NCBI RefSeq assembly: GCF_002994745.2
Contig: NC_037088.1
Location: 47,422,911 to 47,486,910 of the forward strand
DNA: 64,000 nt
Source of the DNA: Rosa chinensis
Taxonomy: Eukaryota > Streptophyta > Magnoliopsida > Rosales > Rosaceae
Direction of reading: 5' to 3'
In this document: positions 35,601 through 47,550 of the stretch, piece by piece
Layout: the number at the start of each line of letters is the position of its first letter
Position numbering within the stretch: the first letter of the stretch is position 1
Translations under genes and position numbers: made by a program
The notes under the pieces: model-generated
The model's database searches: none
Seen by the model: the letters and a program-made list of their open reading frames with translations, nothing else
What the model was told of the DNA's origin: nothing

Positions 35601-36801
35601 TTTTTCTGACTTATTTCCAGAGGCCATTGTCCTAATTCGGGACACTGTCATTCCATTGGATCCACTGCCAGATACAGTGATTTGGACTGCTACCACGTCA
35701 GGTGCTTTAGCTTCTAAGGATGCTTACAAATCATTAGCTGCTCCTGGCATGGTTGTTGAGTGGGGCAAGCTTCTTTGGAATAAGGCAATTCAACCCCGGA
35801 ATAGCTTGGCTGCTTGGCAAGCCTTTCATGGAAGATTCAAGACTGATGACTATCTTCAGAAAATTGGAGTGCATCTCTCCTCACAGTGTTCGTTTTTTCG
35901 GGTCTGTTCTGAATCTTTTCATCATTTATTTTGGGAGTGCGTTGTTTTGCATGATATTTGGGCTTGGGTGTTTGCTTTGTTTCATATCCGGCCTGCATAT
36001 ATAATAGGTGTGCACTCCCTTCTATCTCTGGATTTACTGCGTAATCTTACCCCAGCATCCAAATTGCTTTGGAGAATGGTGGTTTGCATCTTAATATGGC
36101 ACACCTGGAATGAAAGAAACTGGCTTCGCAATTTATGCACTGATTTCCACGCTGAGAGATTTAAGCATCACTTTCTTTTAATGGTTAGGGAGTCAGCTCA
36201 GATTGTTTTTAAGCCCTATCCTTCATCTGATAGTGCTCTCCCTATTTTCAAATTGCTGGGATTGTCGCCGCTTCAATGCCATGCTCGTTGCTTTAAGCCG
36301 GTTACTTGGTGGCCCCCTCCTGAGTTATGGTTGAAAGTGAATACAGATGGGTCATTTAGAGACCCCAATACAGCAGGTTATGGTGGTATCTTCCGGGATT
36401 CCGAATGGCAATTTGTGGGTGCTTTTACAGCGAGAGTTGAGGTTCCTAGTGCAGTGGATGCTGAAGTTCTGGCTGTAATTGAGGCCATTCAAGTGGCATA
36501 TGTTCGTCGTTGGACTCATATTTGGCTAGAAACCAATTCTTTGCTAGTGCTCACTTATTTTAAATCCCCAAAGCTCATCCCCTGGCGTCTTCAGGGCCAT
36601 TGGCTCAATTGTTTACATCAAGCTCGGCAACTGAATTTTTATGTTTCACACATTTATAGAGAAGGCAATGGAGTAGCAGACAAATTGGCTAATTATGGCG
36701 CTATGCATGAGGGTTCAATTTGGTGGCTTTCGCTACCATCTTTTCTTGCTTCTCCGTTTGGTCATGATGTTTCTTTGCGCACCAGCTACAGATTTAACTA
36801 G
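32674..36801 (+). pseudogene. LINE ORF2: endonuclease-reverse transcriptase-RNase H with one amber stop
   Basis: Starts at ATG 32674, overlapping the ORF1 stop by one base. Domains in order: apurinic-type endonuclease (ILDWNARGIAN, GDFNCMFG, SDHCPLLL), reverse transcriptase (FRPIALANFAFKI, KLDISKAFDTLDW, GVRQGDPLSPLLF, and LFADDAMIF with the catalytic DD), a zf-RVT segment (CSFFRVCSESFHHLFWEC) and an RNase H domain (LKVNTDGSF, DAEVLAVIEAI, HIYREGNGVADKLAN). The only lesion I see is an in-frame TAG at 35038-35040 between RT and zf-RVT; the frame continues unbroken to 36801. As an autonomous element it would be crippled by that stop, but it is otherwise fresh. Confidence 0.9.
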
Positions 36802-37046
36802 TACACTTTCATTTTGTTCAGTTTGGGCTCTTACTTGGAGTTCCAGTTTGTATTGTTTATTTCTTTTGTTAGTTTTAGATTGCTGTATTAGAAGCGGTTT
36901 TGGCGTAGTCCCCTGCTTTTTATTGTTTCTCTTGTCATCAGGGAGTGGTTTCGGCCTTGTCCCCCTCCTTTGTATCTTCTATTTACTATCAATAAAATTT
37001 CGAATAAGGGCAATGAGTTAGCCTTTATTTCGCTTCAAAAAAAAAG

Positions 37047-37483
37047 AAGCCAATGTCGTTCCCAATCAGAAAATAGTGGATCAATTCGAGTCAATCATAA
37101 ACGAGATAAACCCAATCTTTGCTTTTTGACACTAGTGCATCACTTGTAAAGATTATGCAATGCAATCACATGAATGAGCACACTTATATATAAACTTTAG
37201 TGAAGTATCTACCAGTTGATAACAAATCACAGTGTATTGGTTAATGGAGTTATGGATTTTGATTTTATGTTTAATACTGGATTATCTTGTACCTTTTATA
37301 TTGGCCCTCAATGAATTTTAAGGTGGTATGTTATATGCAATGTTCTGGTATTATAGTCTTGATATTTGATTTTATACATCTCGTTTTCATTGTCTTTGTA
37401 TTCCATTTTGCTTTGTAGTTACTGTTTCTCTTTATCGATACAGTTTGTGACAGTTCCTTCGACTTCAATCTTTACTTTGACAG
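37047..37483. other. Remaining intron sequence of captured clathrin-assembly fragment
   Basis: AT-rich, ends in the acceptor TTTGACAG at 37483. No other feature. Confidence 0.5.
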
Positions 37484-38916
37484 GTGATTGGCAATAAAAT
37501 TTCTGCCCCCAAGGAAATCTTGGCCATAGAGGACAAAAAGACCCAAGACGATGAGGCACGTCCACCTTCCCCACCTCCAGCTAAACCAGTAAAAGTGGTA
37601 GCACCACCACTTGATTTGCTGGTAGTTCTCAAAACAATCCCCCTTTTTTTTTTTTTTTTGCTATTGTTTCTTGAATTAGTCTTCAAAATTCTAAGTTTTT
37701 GAAGTTTAAATTGGTTGGCTTTCTTTTGTTGCTAGGGTTTGAATGATCCTGTTCCCGATACTGCAGCATTAGATGAGAAGAATGCCATGGCTTTAGCTAT
37801 TATTCCAGTTTGTAAGTGTTCCATCTCTATCTACGTGATATAATAATAAATAATTTCTTGTAAATCATTAAAGAAATATGCATGAAGCTTCTTGCCTTTG
37901 TGTTTGATGAAAGACCTCTGTATGTCTCTAAAAGTAACTAAATTTGCTTTTGTGGTTCTTGCAGCTGATCAACCTACGGTTCAACCTCAAGCAAATGGAA
38001 CAGGTTGGGAATTGGCACTTGTTACAGCCCCAAGCTCAAATGAGAGTGCCACAGCTACTAGCAAACTGGTGTGCAGGAGTTTACGGTTGTGATATTGGGT
38101 TTGTGATCAACAAGGAGAGGGAGACGAAATTTTAAATTACGTTGAAGAGAGCAGGAGAGCTGCAGGTTTGGTGAGTTATCTATTGCTGTATTCTTTTTTT
38201 CGACTTTGGACGTGGTGAGAATCTCCATTTGAATTTATTGTGGAATTGATTTTTGTTTTTCATTTTGTGTTTGTTTTGGATTGATTTGTGAATGTATTTG
38301 CAGCAACAGGAGGGAGAGTGGGTGCTTAAGGGTAAGTTTCATGGATCATTTTCTTCTGTGTCTTTTGTTTGAGTGGTTAAGAATGACTGGAATTTGGGAA
38401 GTAGATACTCAGGGTCTTCTTTGTTTATTAGAAGAGCTGGCACAATACTTGGGAGCTCTTCTTTGTTTACTAGATTGGTTTTTTACTTCGAGTGGTTTAG
38501 TTGCAGTTTATAACTGTTATCTTCTATCCAATCTGCAGTTTTGATGTTTAATTAGACAGATAAAGAAGCATACTAAATCGTAGGCCTACCAAAATAGGAA
38601 CAAAACAGGTAGTAAAAAAAAATAAGAACATTTGAATATTACTAATCTTTATACACCTTTAGATGTGTTTACAGTATGCCCTAAACGCTAAAACAAGTAT
38701 ACCTTTAGATGTGTTTACAGTATGCCCTACTATAATTATGATCTGCATTACAATGGAAGCATACCCACTATAATTATGAATCCATATTCATGGACCAAGG
38801 TGCAAATTTTTAGATTTCAATCCACTTTGTGCTTATAAAAAAGTTATGCATTTGGTGCTTAATTATGTTTTGGATTTGGGCTAATCTAATTCATTCAAAT
38901 CCTTATAATCATGTAG

Positions 38917-40113
38917 GTGGCCAACATAATCTTTATAGATGCACCAGTTGGTGCTGGGTTTTCATACTCTACAACCTCGGAAGGGTACTATACTTCCGAT
39001 ACAAAATCAGCTGCACAGACCTATACTTTCTTAAGAAAGGGAAGGAGAAAAGAATCACAAGTACTTCTATTTGTTCATTTATTTTCATGTTTCTGAAATC
39101 TTGCAGTTTCTCTTACTCATTTCTATGATTTGGAAACAGTGGTTATATGCACACCCAAGGTTTTAGGGAAATCAACTGTACATTGGTGGTGACTCATATT
39201 CAGGACTTATTGTTCCCATTCTTCTTAAGAATATATTAGAAGGTAAGTCTCTTCATATTCATGGCAGAAATATTGGCATCAATAATGCGCACACACCCGA
39301 TTGAAAACCGTTTATTGATATGGAACCTATAGTGAATCATGCACTACTTAAGAGGTCACAGTCGGTCAAATGTATGAACAATAGTATTGTGTTGTGAAGG
39401 AAACAAAAAATTCTCTTAATTTAACTTCCTAAACCTTGGATACTGCATTGCAGGTTTATAGTCTGGGTCAAGGCCAAGAATGCAACTCCAAGTAATACAC
39501 TATCTAATCTCATTTTAGTTTTCCCCTAATTCGTTTCTTTGGCAATGTATAATTTGATTTAGCTTGAAACAGGGATACTTGCTTGGAAATCCAGTTTCAG
39601 ATTCTTTTATTGATGTAAATGAGAGAATCCCATATGTTCACCAAGTGTCACTCATTTCAGATGAAATCTATGAGGTGCATAATAATTTTTTACTGCTCAT
39701 TTGAAGTATAATATTGTCAGCATCTGTTACATACTTACATTACTTTTGACGAAGTTTTAACTATACCATGCTCATTGTAGGCTGCTAAAACTAATTGCAG
39801 TGGGGACTATGTCAATGTGGAACTTAACAATACACTTTGTGTTACTGCTCTTCAAAAAATTAAAGATGTGAGTAACATTACTACTTTTTGTTTTGATAAT
39901 GAGCACTGTCCTAATCACGTAGTCTGAAACTGAAAATTCATTCCCTTTTAACTTGCAGTGTCTTCTACAAATAAATCTTGCACAAATTTTGGAACCCCAA
40001 TGTGCTTTTGCATCTGGTAGAAGAACTGAGTTGGATGGGATCTTAGAGCTCGAGAAGCAAGTACTATGGATTACCTCCTTTCAGAGTCTAAGCTACCTGA
40101 ACTGCATTGCCGG
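38917..40113 (+). pseudogene. Captured serine carboxypeptidase-like (SCPL) fragment, six exons
   Basis: Exon blocks: 38917 to about 39042 ([20 protein letters not shown]), 39140-39242 (WLYAHPRF, LYIGGDSYSGLIVPIL), 39454-39491, 39573-39674 ([20 protein letters not shown]), 39781-39867 (AAKTNCSGDYVNVELNNTLC) and 39959-40113 (LLQINLAQILEPQCAFASG). The nucleophile motif GDSYSG is intact at 39188-39205. The fragment covers only the middle of the enzyme: the N-terminus and the later Asp and His of the triad are missing. Lesions: in-frame TAG at 39164-39166, a lost donor after the first exon, and a frameshift in the last exon. SCPL enzymes are vacuolar peptidases or acyltransferases; this copy cannot be active. 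Confidence 0.85.
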
Positions 40114-41421
40114 GTAACAACCATTCCTCTCTTTCTCACATGACTCTGCTACATGATATGGAATTATGGATTGTCTAACATAAGCTTTCCTTGTTTCTCA
40201 CATGACTCTGTACATGATTGGAGGACTATGCAATTAGTAATTGGCTTTGTAAATCAAGTGTTTGCTTCATAAATTGGAGGTGTTTTTGGAAATTTATTAG
40301 TGGTCATTTAGTTTAGAAATTGGAGGTGTTTTTGTAATTGGAAGATTATATTTTTAGTGATATACAGTGATTGATTTTTGTTATGTTTGTTTTGTCATGA
40401 ATTGATCATTGATCATTGATTTATGAATTTTGCAGTTGTGTAGATACTTTTCACGAAGAGAAGAGCAAACGTGAAAGAAGAAAAGAAAACAAAGCTTTGA
40501 CTATGGAATTGTTGGCTGTGGCATATTCGTCCCTTGTAGCCAAAATGGAGGAGATTATATATAGGTTGGTCATGCTGGAATTTTCAGCCACACAGAAGTA
40601 TTCTTTTGCATCTAATTCAACTTACAATGTGGAAGAGGCTGGTGATCTGTAAGGCAGAAATGGAGGAATGTATAGATTTGATAATGGAAGAATTAGAGTG
40701 TTTGTAAGAGTTAGTGAAAATGTTTGTGAACCAGCTTTTATGATATGTAAAACGATAGCGTATTCGGCAAACATTATAAGATTGTGATTACTACTCTTAT
40801 CGCCTAAACCCGCAGCATCGCGCGGACGTACTTTTTAGTATGATGTCTACATATAAAGTTGAAATCAGTTTTAACCATAAAAACTGATGTCTAGTAATAC
40901 AGATACATCAGTTCTAAAATGAAAATAGATGTTACTGAAATATACAGACATCGATTTTTTGTCAAAAACGATATGTTACTGAGTACCAGACATCAGTTCC
41001 AAAATAGAAATCGATATTACTAAAATATACAGACATCGATTTTTTGTCGAAAACGATATTTTACTGAGTACCAGACATCAGTTCCAAAATGGGAACCGAT
41101 GTCTGTAACAGCATCAGTCATCGGTTCTTAAATCATTAACGATGTTAAAACGCAAACTTGTGTTGTGTAATCTCTATTTCTTTAAGCATTAAATACAATA
41201 AAATGTGGGTTTAACAATAGTAAAACATGTAAGTTTGTTATCATTTAAACCTATTTACATCGATTTATAATTAGGAACCGATGTCTACACGAATACTAGA
41301 TATCGGCTAAAAACCGATGTCTGCATTTTCCGGATCTTTCTCATCACCCACAAAGACATCGGTTGGGTTTTTGTTTCTCATCGGTTTTTGGCTGATGTCT
41401 GGGGCCATAATTCTAGTAGTG
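40114..41421. repeat. CACTA right subterminal region with motif array
   Basis: From about 40855 onward GACATCAGTT, AACCGATGTC and ACATCGATTT variants recur in both orientations, as expected for transposase-binding subterminal repeats. An open stretch at 40430-40650, after a TTTGCAG acceptor, has no recognisable product; it may be another exon of unknown origin. Confidence 0.7.
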
Positions 41422-41424
41422 GTT

Positions 41425-43040
41425 ACTCACTCTAATTCTAAATAAGAGCTAGTTTTTAGGATTACCCAAATGGTGAGAAGAAGGGTAAGAAATTGAGTTG
41501 AAAAGAGGCTCAATCAGGGTTTGATAACCTCCAATAACCAAAATAATAGGAGCGGAAAATTTTCGATGTAATTGTTGAACTCATGCCTAATATGAGGTTG
41601 CGTCTACTTTAGTTGTACCGACTTGTACATGTATTTGATGAAATTAATGAGGAAAAAAAGAATCTATTTGTGCACCTTTCAATTACAAACTTTACAAATA
41701 ATAAGCATCAAGTTAATCAATTTTATTAGAGATTATTGTTAGATTTACGAGCGCTGCTAAATAGACCACATTGAAACTCATAATGGGTTTTCATGATCCA
41801 ATAAGCATATGTGGTGCCCTATTTTAGTAAGAGAAGACTCCAAATTGTATCTCACTAGTACTGTATTTGGTTCCACTAGGATAGTCGCAGATTGATTACA
41901 TCATATTAAAGTGCTCCAATTCAAGCCCACATAATTTCATAAATGAATTTATATTCGACCTCGGATTTCAAGTTTTGGAATTCCTATACTATTATTTTGT
42001 CGGAATTGAACGACTCGGTGTTACGGATATCAAATTGATTTGATGGAAATTATTCTATGCACCGACGGTGTAAGTGACCCAACCCTTATAAAATAATCTC
42101 AACTCTCTTGATTTAAATGCGTAAAGTCCAGTACTTTTCCTACCTATAGCTACCGGCCTATCACCATTATCACGTCATGTAAGTTTGCTGCAAACAAATT
42201 TAAATGTTTCAAACTATTTGTGTCTCTTTTCAAAAAAAAAAACTATTCGTGTCTCTTTGAAAATCTGATGATAGCTCGTTGCCTGGGCAAATTTGAGTGT
42301 TTTTGGTTTTTTTTTTCATACAAACACGAAAAAAATTATTGATATTTCAAAAGAAGGTTTTTGATTGGGTAGACAAATTTGCCACTGGGAAAAACATTCA
42401 TACTCGATACTTTTCCTCTAGGCAGGACAATTTTTAATCTTCTTTTATTAAAGAACCATAACACTATAGCTCTGGGATTAAACTGCAATCCATTCAAAAC
42501 TCTCCGCAGCTCCGCCATAACCTTTCCCCCATTCTTCCCAAAATACAAAAAACTTCAATTTCCATTTGAGGTTCAACTCACTCAGTCTCAAGAAGTTTCC
42601 GTAGTCTCGTAGACATCGATCATACTGTATTCAAATTCTTATCTCTCAATTGAAGCACGTACCTTTCAGCCATCAATGCTCGAGTTGCAAGAGATTGAAG
42701 TTTCCTTCATGTTGCTCTCGACAGAAAATCACCTTTTGGGAGTGTTGTTGTGGCCAAATTCGGAGCTTCTTCTCCGTTGGTTATAAGGGTAAAGCTTGAT
42801 TTTCTTTTGGGATTCTGTTTAGTTTGGTCTTTTGCTGGGAATTGTACCTATAGTCCTATACAAAGTTACTTCTCTGCTTTATTTATTTATCATTCAAATT
42901 TCACATCATGCACATAAAACATACAATTCACTACACCCAACTGGTTAAAGTACAGAATAAAAATTACTAGTTGTTATATATCTTCCGGTCGTTTCAACTT
43001 GATCATCTTCGAAGGTTGAACCTTTCTTTACTCTGATCGA
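41425..43040. other. Former 3' flank of kiwellin pseudogene and spacer to RLP
   Basis: Bases just after 41424 continue the kiwellin 3' flank cut by the CACTA element. No gene supported; an exon-like stretch with GT donor near 42700-42790 is unrecognised. Confidence 0.5.
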
Positions 43041-45731
43041 CTACCAGAAGGAGAGCCTATCTTTCATCTTGTCAAGAAACTTGAAATAAGCATGTCTCCA
43101 TGACCTCTTTATCACCAAGCTGCCAAACACAGCCCAAAATCCCACAATGAACCCCAACCCTGTGATTGCATACAACCACATTTTTTCACATTCATCTTCT
43201 TCAACCTCTGGATCCTTATCATTGTTGGAGGATGAGCTGCATTCGGTTGGCAATGGATGCCCACAAAGCCCTGAGTTTCCTCCAAATGAGGATGGATCGT
43301 TGAAGGTAAGGAACTGGTTGGTTGATGGAATTGGCCCAGAAAAGTTGTTATGTGACAAGTTCAATTTGCTTAGTGAAGTCATGGAGGTCATGCTTGAAGG
43401 AATTGGACCCCGTAGATGATTACTAGAGAGGTCAAGAGCCTCTAACAGACGTAAGCTTCCGATACCATCTGGTATCTTTCCAGTCAAACGGTTATGTGAC
43501 AAATTCAAACTACCCAAGGCGGTGAGATTTGTTATCTCCTTCGGTATTTCTCCCCATAAGTTATTACTTGATAGGTCTATCTTGTATATGAGTCCTACAA
43601 GATCAGAAGTATAATCGTATTCTACTCCTTTGACATTTAAATCCATATGCATAGGAATGACAAAGGTTGGCCAACCACCTACTTTTGTCAGTTTTTCCAA
43701 CTTGCCAAGACATCTAGGGAGGGAACCTGATAGATTATTATGAGAAAGGTCTAAAACCTGAAGATTGGAGAGACCGCATAATTGTTGAGGTATATTTCCA
43801 GCAAGCATGTTGGCTCCTAGAAGTAGATATGACAATGATTGTAGGCATTCTCCAATCGACTCTGGTAATGCCCCAGAGAATTTGTTTCTTGAAAGATCCA
43901 GTGCACCCAGCCATTGACAATACTGCAAGAACATTGGAAGCTCCCCGGAAAAATTGTTGTTGCTTAATCTCAACCATTCAAGCATTGGTAGTTGTGAGCA
44001 CATAGTGAAGGGAATTTGACCAGATAGATTGTTATTGGAAAGATCTAGGTCTATGAGGCCTTCTAACCCCGACCAATCCATAGGAATGCTTCCTGATAAA
44101 TAATTCCTTGAGAGGTCAAGACTCTGCAACTCGGTGCTATTCAAAAAAGAAGGAATAGTACCGTGTATATTATTTCTTGAAAGATCTAGATTAGACAACA
44201 TTGGCATCTGATTGCCAATGTTCAAGGGTATTGGTCCTGAAAATCTATTGCTTGCCAAGATGAGATCTGTTACATTTGGCCAAAATGGAAGGGAACCCTC
44301 CAAATTGTTGATATTCAAATAAACACTTCGAAGAAGTGAATTTACCGATTTAGGAAGCCTTCCCCTTAACTGGTTCTTAGAAAGATCCACCATTCCAAGG
44401 AATGGTGCATTTCTCAGAAACCAATCAGGTATTGTGTCTGAAATTCCAACATTTGAGAGAGTTATACTAGTAAGGAATGTTTGAGTTCTCAGCCATGCTG
44501 GAAATGCAGGGCTCATTAGCTTGCAATCAGTGATAGAGAGAGACGTAAGATTGAAGAGAGGAATCCAGTTGTGATTGACGGTGAAAACAAGAGAGTTAGA
44601 TGCAGGACATGATAAACCAAACTGTACCAATTTTGTGAGGTTCTGAAAATGATTTTCAGATATGATGCCGTTCCAACCACTCCAAAGAAACAAATCCGTC
44701 AACTTGCTAAGTTGTCCGATACTTTCTGGAATGGTTCCATTCAATTTTGGGTTTCCATCAAGTCCCAGGCTCTGTAAACATGACAGATTTCCTATTGACG
44801 TAGGTAGTGGACCGGAGATTGAGTTGTCAAAGAGGTCCAGCATGCGTAAATTTTCCAGATCTCCTATTGACGTGGGAAGTGGACCAGAGATTACATTTGC
44901 TGTGAGGTGCAGAGCCTGCAAATGTGACAGATTGCCTATTGATATCGGAAGTGGACCGGAGATTGTATTGACTGAGAGGTGAAGTATCTGCAACTGCGGG
45001 AGGCTTCCTATTGACTTCGGAATTGGACCAGATATTACATTGCTTGAGAGGTCCAGATTTTGCAAATCTAACAGATTTCCTATCCAAGTAGGTAGTTGAC
45101 CAGAGATTGCATTTTCTGAGAGCACCAAGGTCTGCAAATGTGACAGGTTTCGTATTGACGCCGGAAGAGAACCAGAGATTGCATTTCTTGAGAGCACCAA
45201 GGTCTGCAAATGTGGCAGGTTTCCTATTGACGCCGGAAGTGGACCAGAGATTGCATTTTCTGAGAGCACCAAGGTCTGCAAATGTGGCAGGTTTCCTATT
45301 GACGTTGGCAGTGGACCGGAGAAGGCATTTACTGAGAGGTTTAGGATCTGCAAATGTGACAGATTTCCTATTGACTTCGGCAGTGGACCAGAGAGTGCAT
45401 TTTCTGAAAGCACCAAGGTATGCAAATGTGACAGGTTTCCGATTGATTTCGGAAGTGGACCAGAGAGTGCATAAAAGGAAAGGTGTACCGAGATGACATG
45501 GCCTGTTTGGTAACTGCAGGCTATGCCATCCCATTTGCAGCAGTCTACCCCATCCCAATCAGGAAGCACTTCGAAAGGGCCTTTTTTGAATTCAAGGAGG
45601 GCCTTCCTCTCCTCCTCAATGCAAGCCGCACTGAAACTCTCATTAGCAGCCCTAGAGTTTGCAAAAGCTGTGGCTCGAAGGAAAAAATGAACAAGAAGAA
45701 GAAGATGAATGAAAGTTTTGTGGCTACCCAT
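43041..45731 (-). CDS. LRR receptor-like protein, intact (RLP copy 3)
   Basis: An 896-residue ORF from ATG at 45731, chosen because MGSHKTF matches the leader pattern; the frame extends three codons further upstream without another ATG. Order: signal peptide (FIHLLLLVHFFLRATAFA), N-terminal cap (CIEEERKALLEFKKG, DWDGVDCCKWDGIAC), over twenty 24-residue LRRs of the plant type (SGPLPKSIGNLSHLQ), an island region (MHMDLNVKGVEYDY), four closing LRRs, C-terminal cap (GNSGLCGHPLPTEC), acidic stretch (DPEVEEDECEK), one membrane helix (GLGFIVGFWAVFGSLVI) and a short basic tail (KRSWRHAYFKFLDK). There is no kinase. Such receptors sense extracellular pathogen or damage ligands with SOBIR1/BAK1 partners. 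Its ligand is unknown. It is the only unbroken member of three here. Confidence 0.93.
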   Translation of the reverse strand: MGSHKTFIHLLLLVHFFLRATAFANSRAANESFSAACIEEERKALLEFKKGPFEVLPDWDGVDCCKWDGIACSYQTGHVISVHLSFYALSGPLPKSIGNLSHLHTLVLSENALSGPLPKSIGNLSHLQILNLSVNAFSGPLPTSIGNLPHLQTLVLSENAISGPLPASIGNLPHLQTLVLSRNAISGSLPASIRNLSHLQTLVLSENAISGQLPTWIGNLLDLQNLDLSSNVISGPIPKSIGSLPQLQILHLSVNTISGPLPISIGNLSHLQALHLTANVISGPLPTSIGDLENLRMLDLFDNSISGPLPTSIGNLSCLQSLGLDGNPKLNGTIPESIGQLSKLTDLFLWSGWNGIISENHFQNLTKLVQFGLSCPASNSLVFTVNHNWIPLFNLTSLSITDCKLMSPAFPAWLRTQTFLTSITLSNVGISDTIPDWFLRNAPFLGMVDLSKNQLRGRLPKSVNSLLRSVYLNINNLEGSLPFWPNVTDLILASNRFSGPIPLNIGNQMPMLSNLDLSRNNIHGTIPSFLNSTELQSLDLSRNYLSGSIPMDWSGLEGLIDLDLSNNNLSGQIPFTMCSQLPMLEWLRLSNNNFSGELPMFLQYCQWLGALDLSRNKFSGALPESIGECLQSLSYLLLGANMLAGNIPQQLCGLSNLQVLDLSHNNLSGSLPRCLGKLEKLTKVGGWPTFVIPMHMDLNVKGVEYDYTSDLVGLIYKIDLSSNNLWGEIPKEITNLTALGSLNLSHNRLTGKIPDGIGSLRLLEALDLSSNHLRGPIPSSMTSMTSLSKLNLSHNNFSGPIPSTNQFLTFNDPSSFGGNSGLCGHPLPTECSSSSNNDKDPEVEEDECEKMWLYAITGLGFIVGFWAVFGSLVIKRSWRHAYFKFLDKMKDRLSFW

Positions 45732-45783
45732 TGTCCCCAAGAAAGGGACTTGTAATGAATTTCCTTGGCTCTAATTGGATGCC

Positions 45784-45791
45784 ATTTATAA
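45784..45791 (-). promoter_or_regulatory. Probable TATA box of intact RLP
   Basis: Minus-strand TTATAAAT about 53 bp upstream of the ATG, matching position and sequence of the box in RLP copy 2. Confidence 0.45.
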
Positions 45792-46489
45792 GTTAAAGAG
45801 GAGGGTGACCAAAATGAAAAAGTATCTCAGTGCACATATTCAAGTGAATAAAAAATGATATTTGACCGAACAGTTCTGGATAATTAGCTGAAAATTCCTA
45901 TGCAAAAAAGCGTTTGGGGTTTGGGCCTCTACTGTAACCCAGTCTTGCTTTCCAGACCCTAAAATCTCTTCATCCGATTTGATAGGTACTCAAGTACCGA
46001 TGGCAACTCGACTTCCCTTCAAGTCAGGTTCAAGACTTAAATACATCCAAATGGGGACAAAGGCATTTGGCTTTGCGTGATGCATAATGCAAAGGACATG
46101 ACTAAAAGTCTTCCAAGTCTTCCAGCAATTACGCCTCACCCTCATAGCTTCTATTTTGTTTGGTACTACCCAAGTCTTCAATTTTGCAAAGAAAAAAATA
46201 TTAGACTTTACTTGTGTCATTTTCCTATGGGAGTGAAAGTTTGGTAAAATGACCAGAATGCTAGCTGTAGACACTATCAGTGACTCTTTCCATCTTTTGC
46301 GAAGAAGTCCTTCGTTATAGAGAATAAATGTGACAATAATTAATGAACAAATTATTTAGCAAGAGCGTGTATCAGTATGCTATCAGATTAAGGATTAAAA
46401 TATCTTCAATATCCTTAATATCTTAGAAATTTTCATTTTTTTACAAACACCGATATTAATTTTAACATCTTTTCGATATTTTTTTTAAA
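45792..46489. other. Spacer upstream of RLP
   Basis: No gene. CGATATT-rich AT sequence near 46390-46489 continues on the far side of the MULE insertion at 48041, showing what the MULE interrupted. Confidence 0.5.
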
Positions 46490-47550
46490 TATATTTTTGG
46501 GGAAATGATCATTTATCCGATTTTAGGCTAAAAATTGCCCACTTACTCCACCAACTGTTTTTTAACCTCATTTACCCAAAACACTCTAAGGGATTATTTC
46601 CCCTTTACCCAATTAATTCTTTTTTTTTTTTTTTGAGACTTTTTTTCTCTCTCCTTCTTTTTCACTTAGAGGGAGAAGTCATCCTCCACCTTGCCGGCCT
46701 CCAGTGACCAGTGGCAGGGCGCCGGCGACCGGTCCCTAATAATATCCAGTAACCATATTATTACCCCCCAGTAATCATATTATTGCCCCCCAATAATCAT
46801 ATTATTGCCGTCCAGTGAATTATATGAACTCCCAAAACCAAAATGAATACACTACAGGCACAATTGATCAATTTATAATCATATTATTGGCTCCCAATAA
46901 TCATATTATTGCCCCCCAATACAAAGTCCAATGTCTCTATTGCCTCCCAATAGACCACCAAAAATGCTCCTTTTTGTAGGATTCACAGATAATTTGACTT
47001 TAATACACAGAAAACAACATGTAACTTATCAAAACACCACACTATAGTGATCCCTGTCCCTCGTATCAAAGTCTACTGAGGGCCAATAATGTGTCTACTG
47101 CCCCCCAGTAGACCATCAAACAAACCCCACAGTTACATTGCAATGTCAGATTACTTACATTGTTGAACATATAGTAGATCATTGGCCTCCAATCCAATAG
47201 ACATTCAAAAAAAAAAAAAAACTATTCCTTGCCAAAAAAAAGAACTGAACAACAATACTTAAAAAAAAAAAAAAAAAACGCAGCAACCGGAGTAATCCAT
47301 GTCACTCCTCCGGCTACACCAGCAGCGCCGTCGCTAGGCCCAGACGAACGAGGACCTGTAGCGCCTGGGATATGCAAAGAGAGGTGCAATGTCTCTGCGG
47401 CCGAGCACAAGAACCGAGGTGAGGAAGAATTCTTACAAGTCGGGGGTGGACGCCGATGTTCCTATCCGACCGAAATTCCCACATCGAGACCAGCGCCTCC
47501 GGGAGCTTCCAGCACGAGCAGCAGCGACTGGGACGATGGGCTTTGACGGT

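Larger units (their letters stand above)
31496..37046 (+). mobile_element. L1-type non-LTR retrotransposon (LINE)
   Basis: Two consecutive ORFs (gag-like, then endonuclease-RT-RNase H) end in a short A tract at about 37038-37046 preceded by AATAAAATTTCG. The 5' boundary and target-site duplication were not found, so the start given is the open frame, not the element end. It lies inside an intron of the captured clathrin-assembly fragment. Confidence 0.85.
29886..38068 (+). pseudogene. Captured fragment of an ANTH-type clathrin assembly protein (AP180/PICALM-like)
   Basis: Four exon-like blocks with proper GT/AG borders: 29886-29960 (PPASFLQAMEEYVREAPR), 37484-37621 (KISAPKEILAIEDKK, proline-rich RPPSPPPAKP, PPLDLL), 37736-37811 (GLNDPVPDTAALDEKNAMAL) and 37965-38068 (NGTGWELALVTAPSSNES). 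These match the region downstream of the ANTH domain in plant clathrin adaptors, which typically reads DLLGL...EEKNALALAI...GWELALVT. The phosphoinositide-binding ANTH domain itself is missing, as is the C-terminus (GGFDxLxLDSLY). The first intron is about 7.5 kb because a LINE and another repeat lie in it. Retained introns mean genomic, not retro, capture. Confidence 0.8.
29083..41421. mobile_element. CACTA (En/Spm) transposon carrying captured gene fragments
   Basis: Left end CACTACTAGAATAATG (29083) and inverted right end CACTACTAGAATTATG (to 41421) form imperfect terminal repeats, flanked by the 3-bp TSD GTT (29080-29082 and 41422-41424), diagnostic of CACTA elements. Subterminal arrays of GACATCGGTT/AACCGATGTC-like motifs crowd the right end (about 40855-41400) and are sparse on the left. 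At 12.3 kb it shows no recognisable transposase, so it is probably non-autonomous. The interior holds exons of an ANTH clathrin-assembly gene, an L1-type LINE inserted between two of those exons, and exons of a serine carboxypeptidase-like gene. Confidence 0.88.

Noticed and set aside
44827..45558. A 243-codon minus-strand frame overlapping the intact RLP, with LRSTxxVNRKxxTFAxLG repeats
   Set aside because: It is another reading frame of the same LRR-coding DNA; the RLP frame has signal peptide, caps and membrane span.
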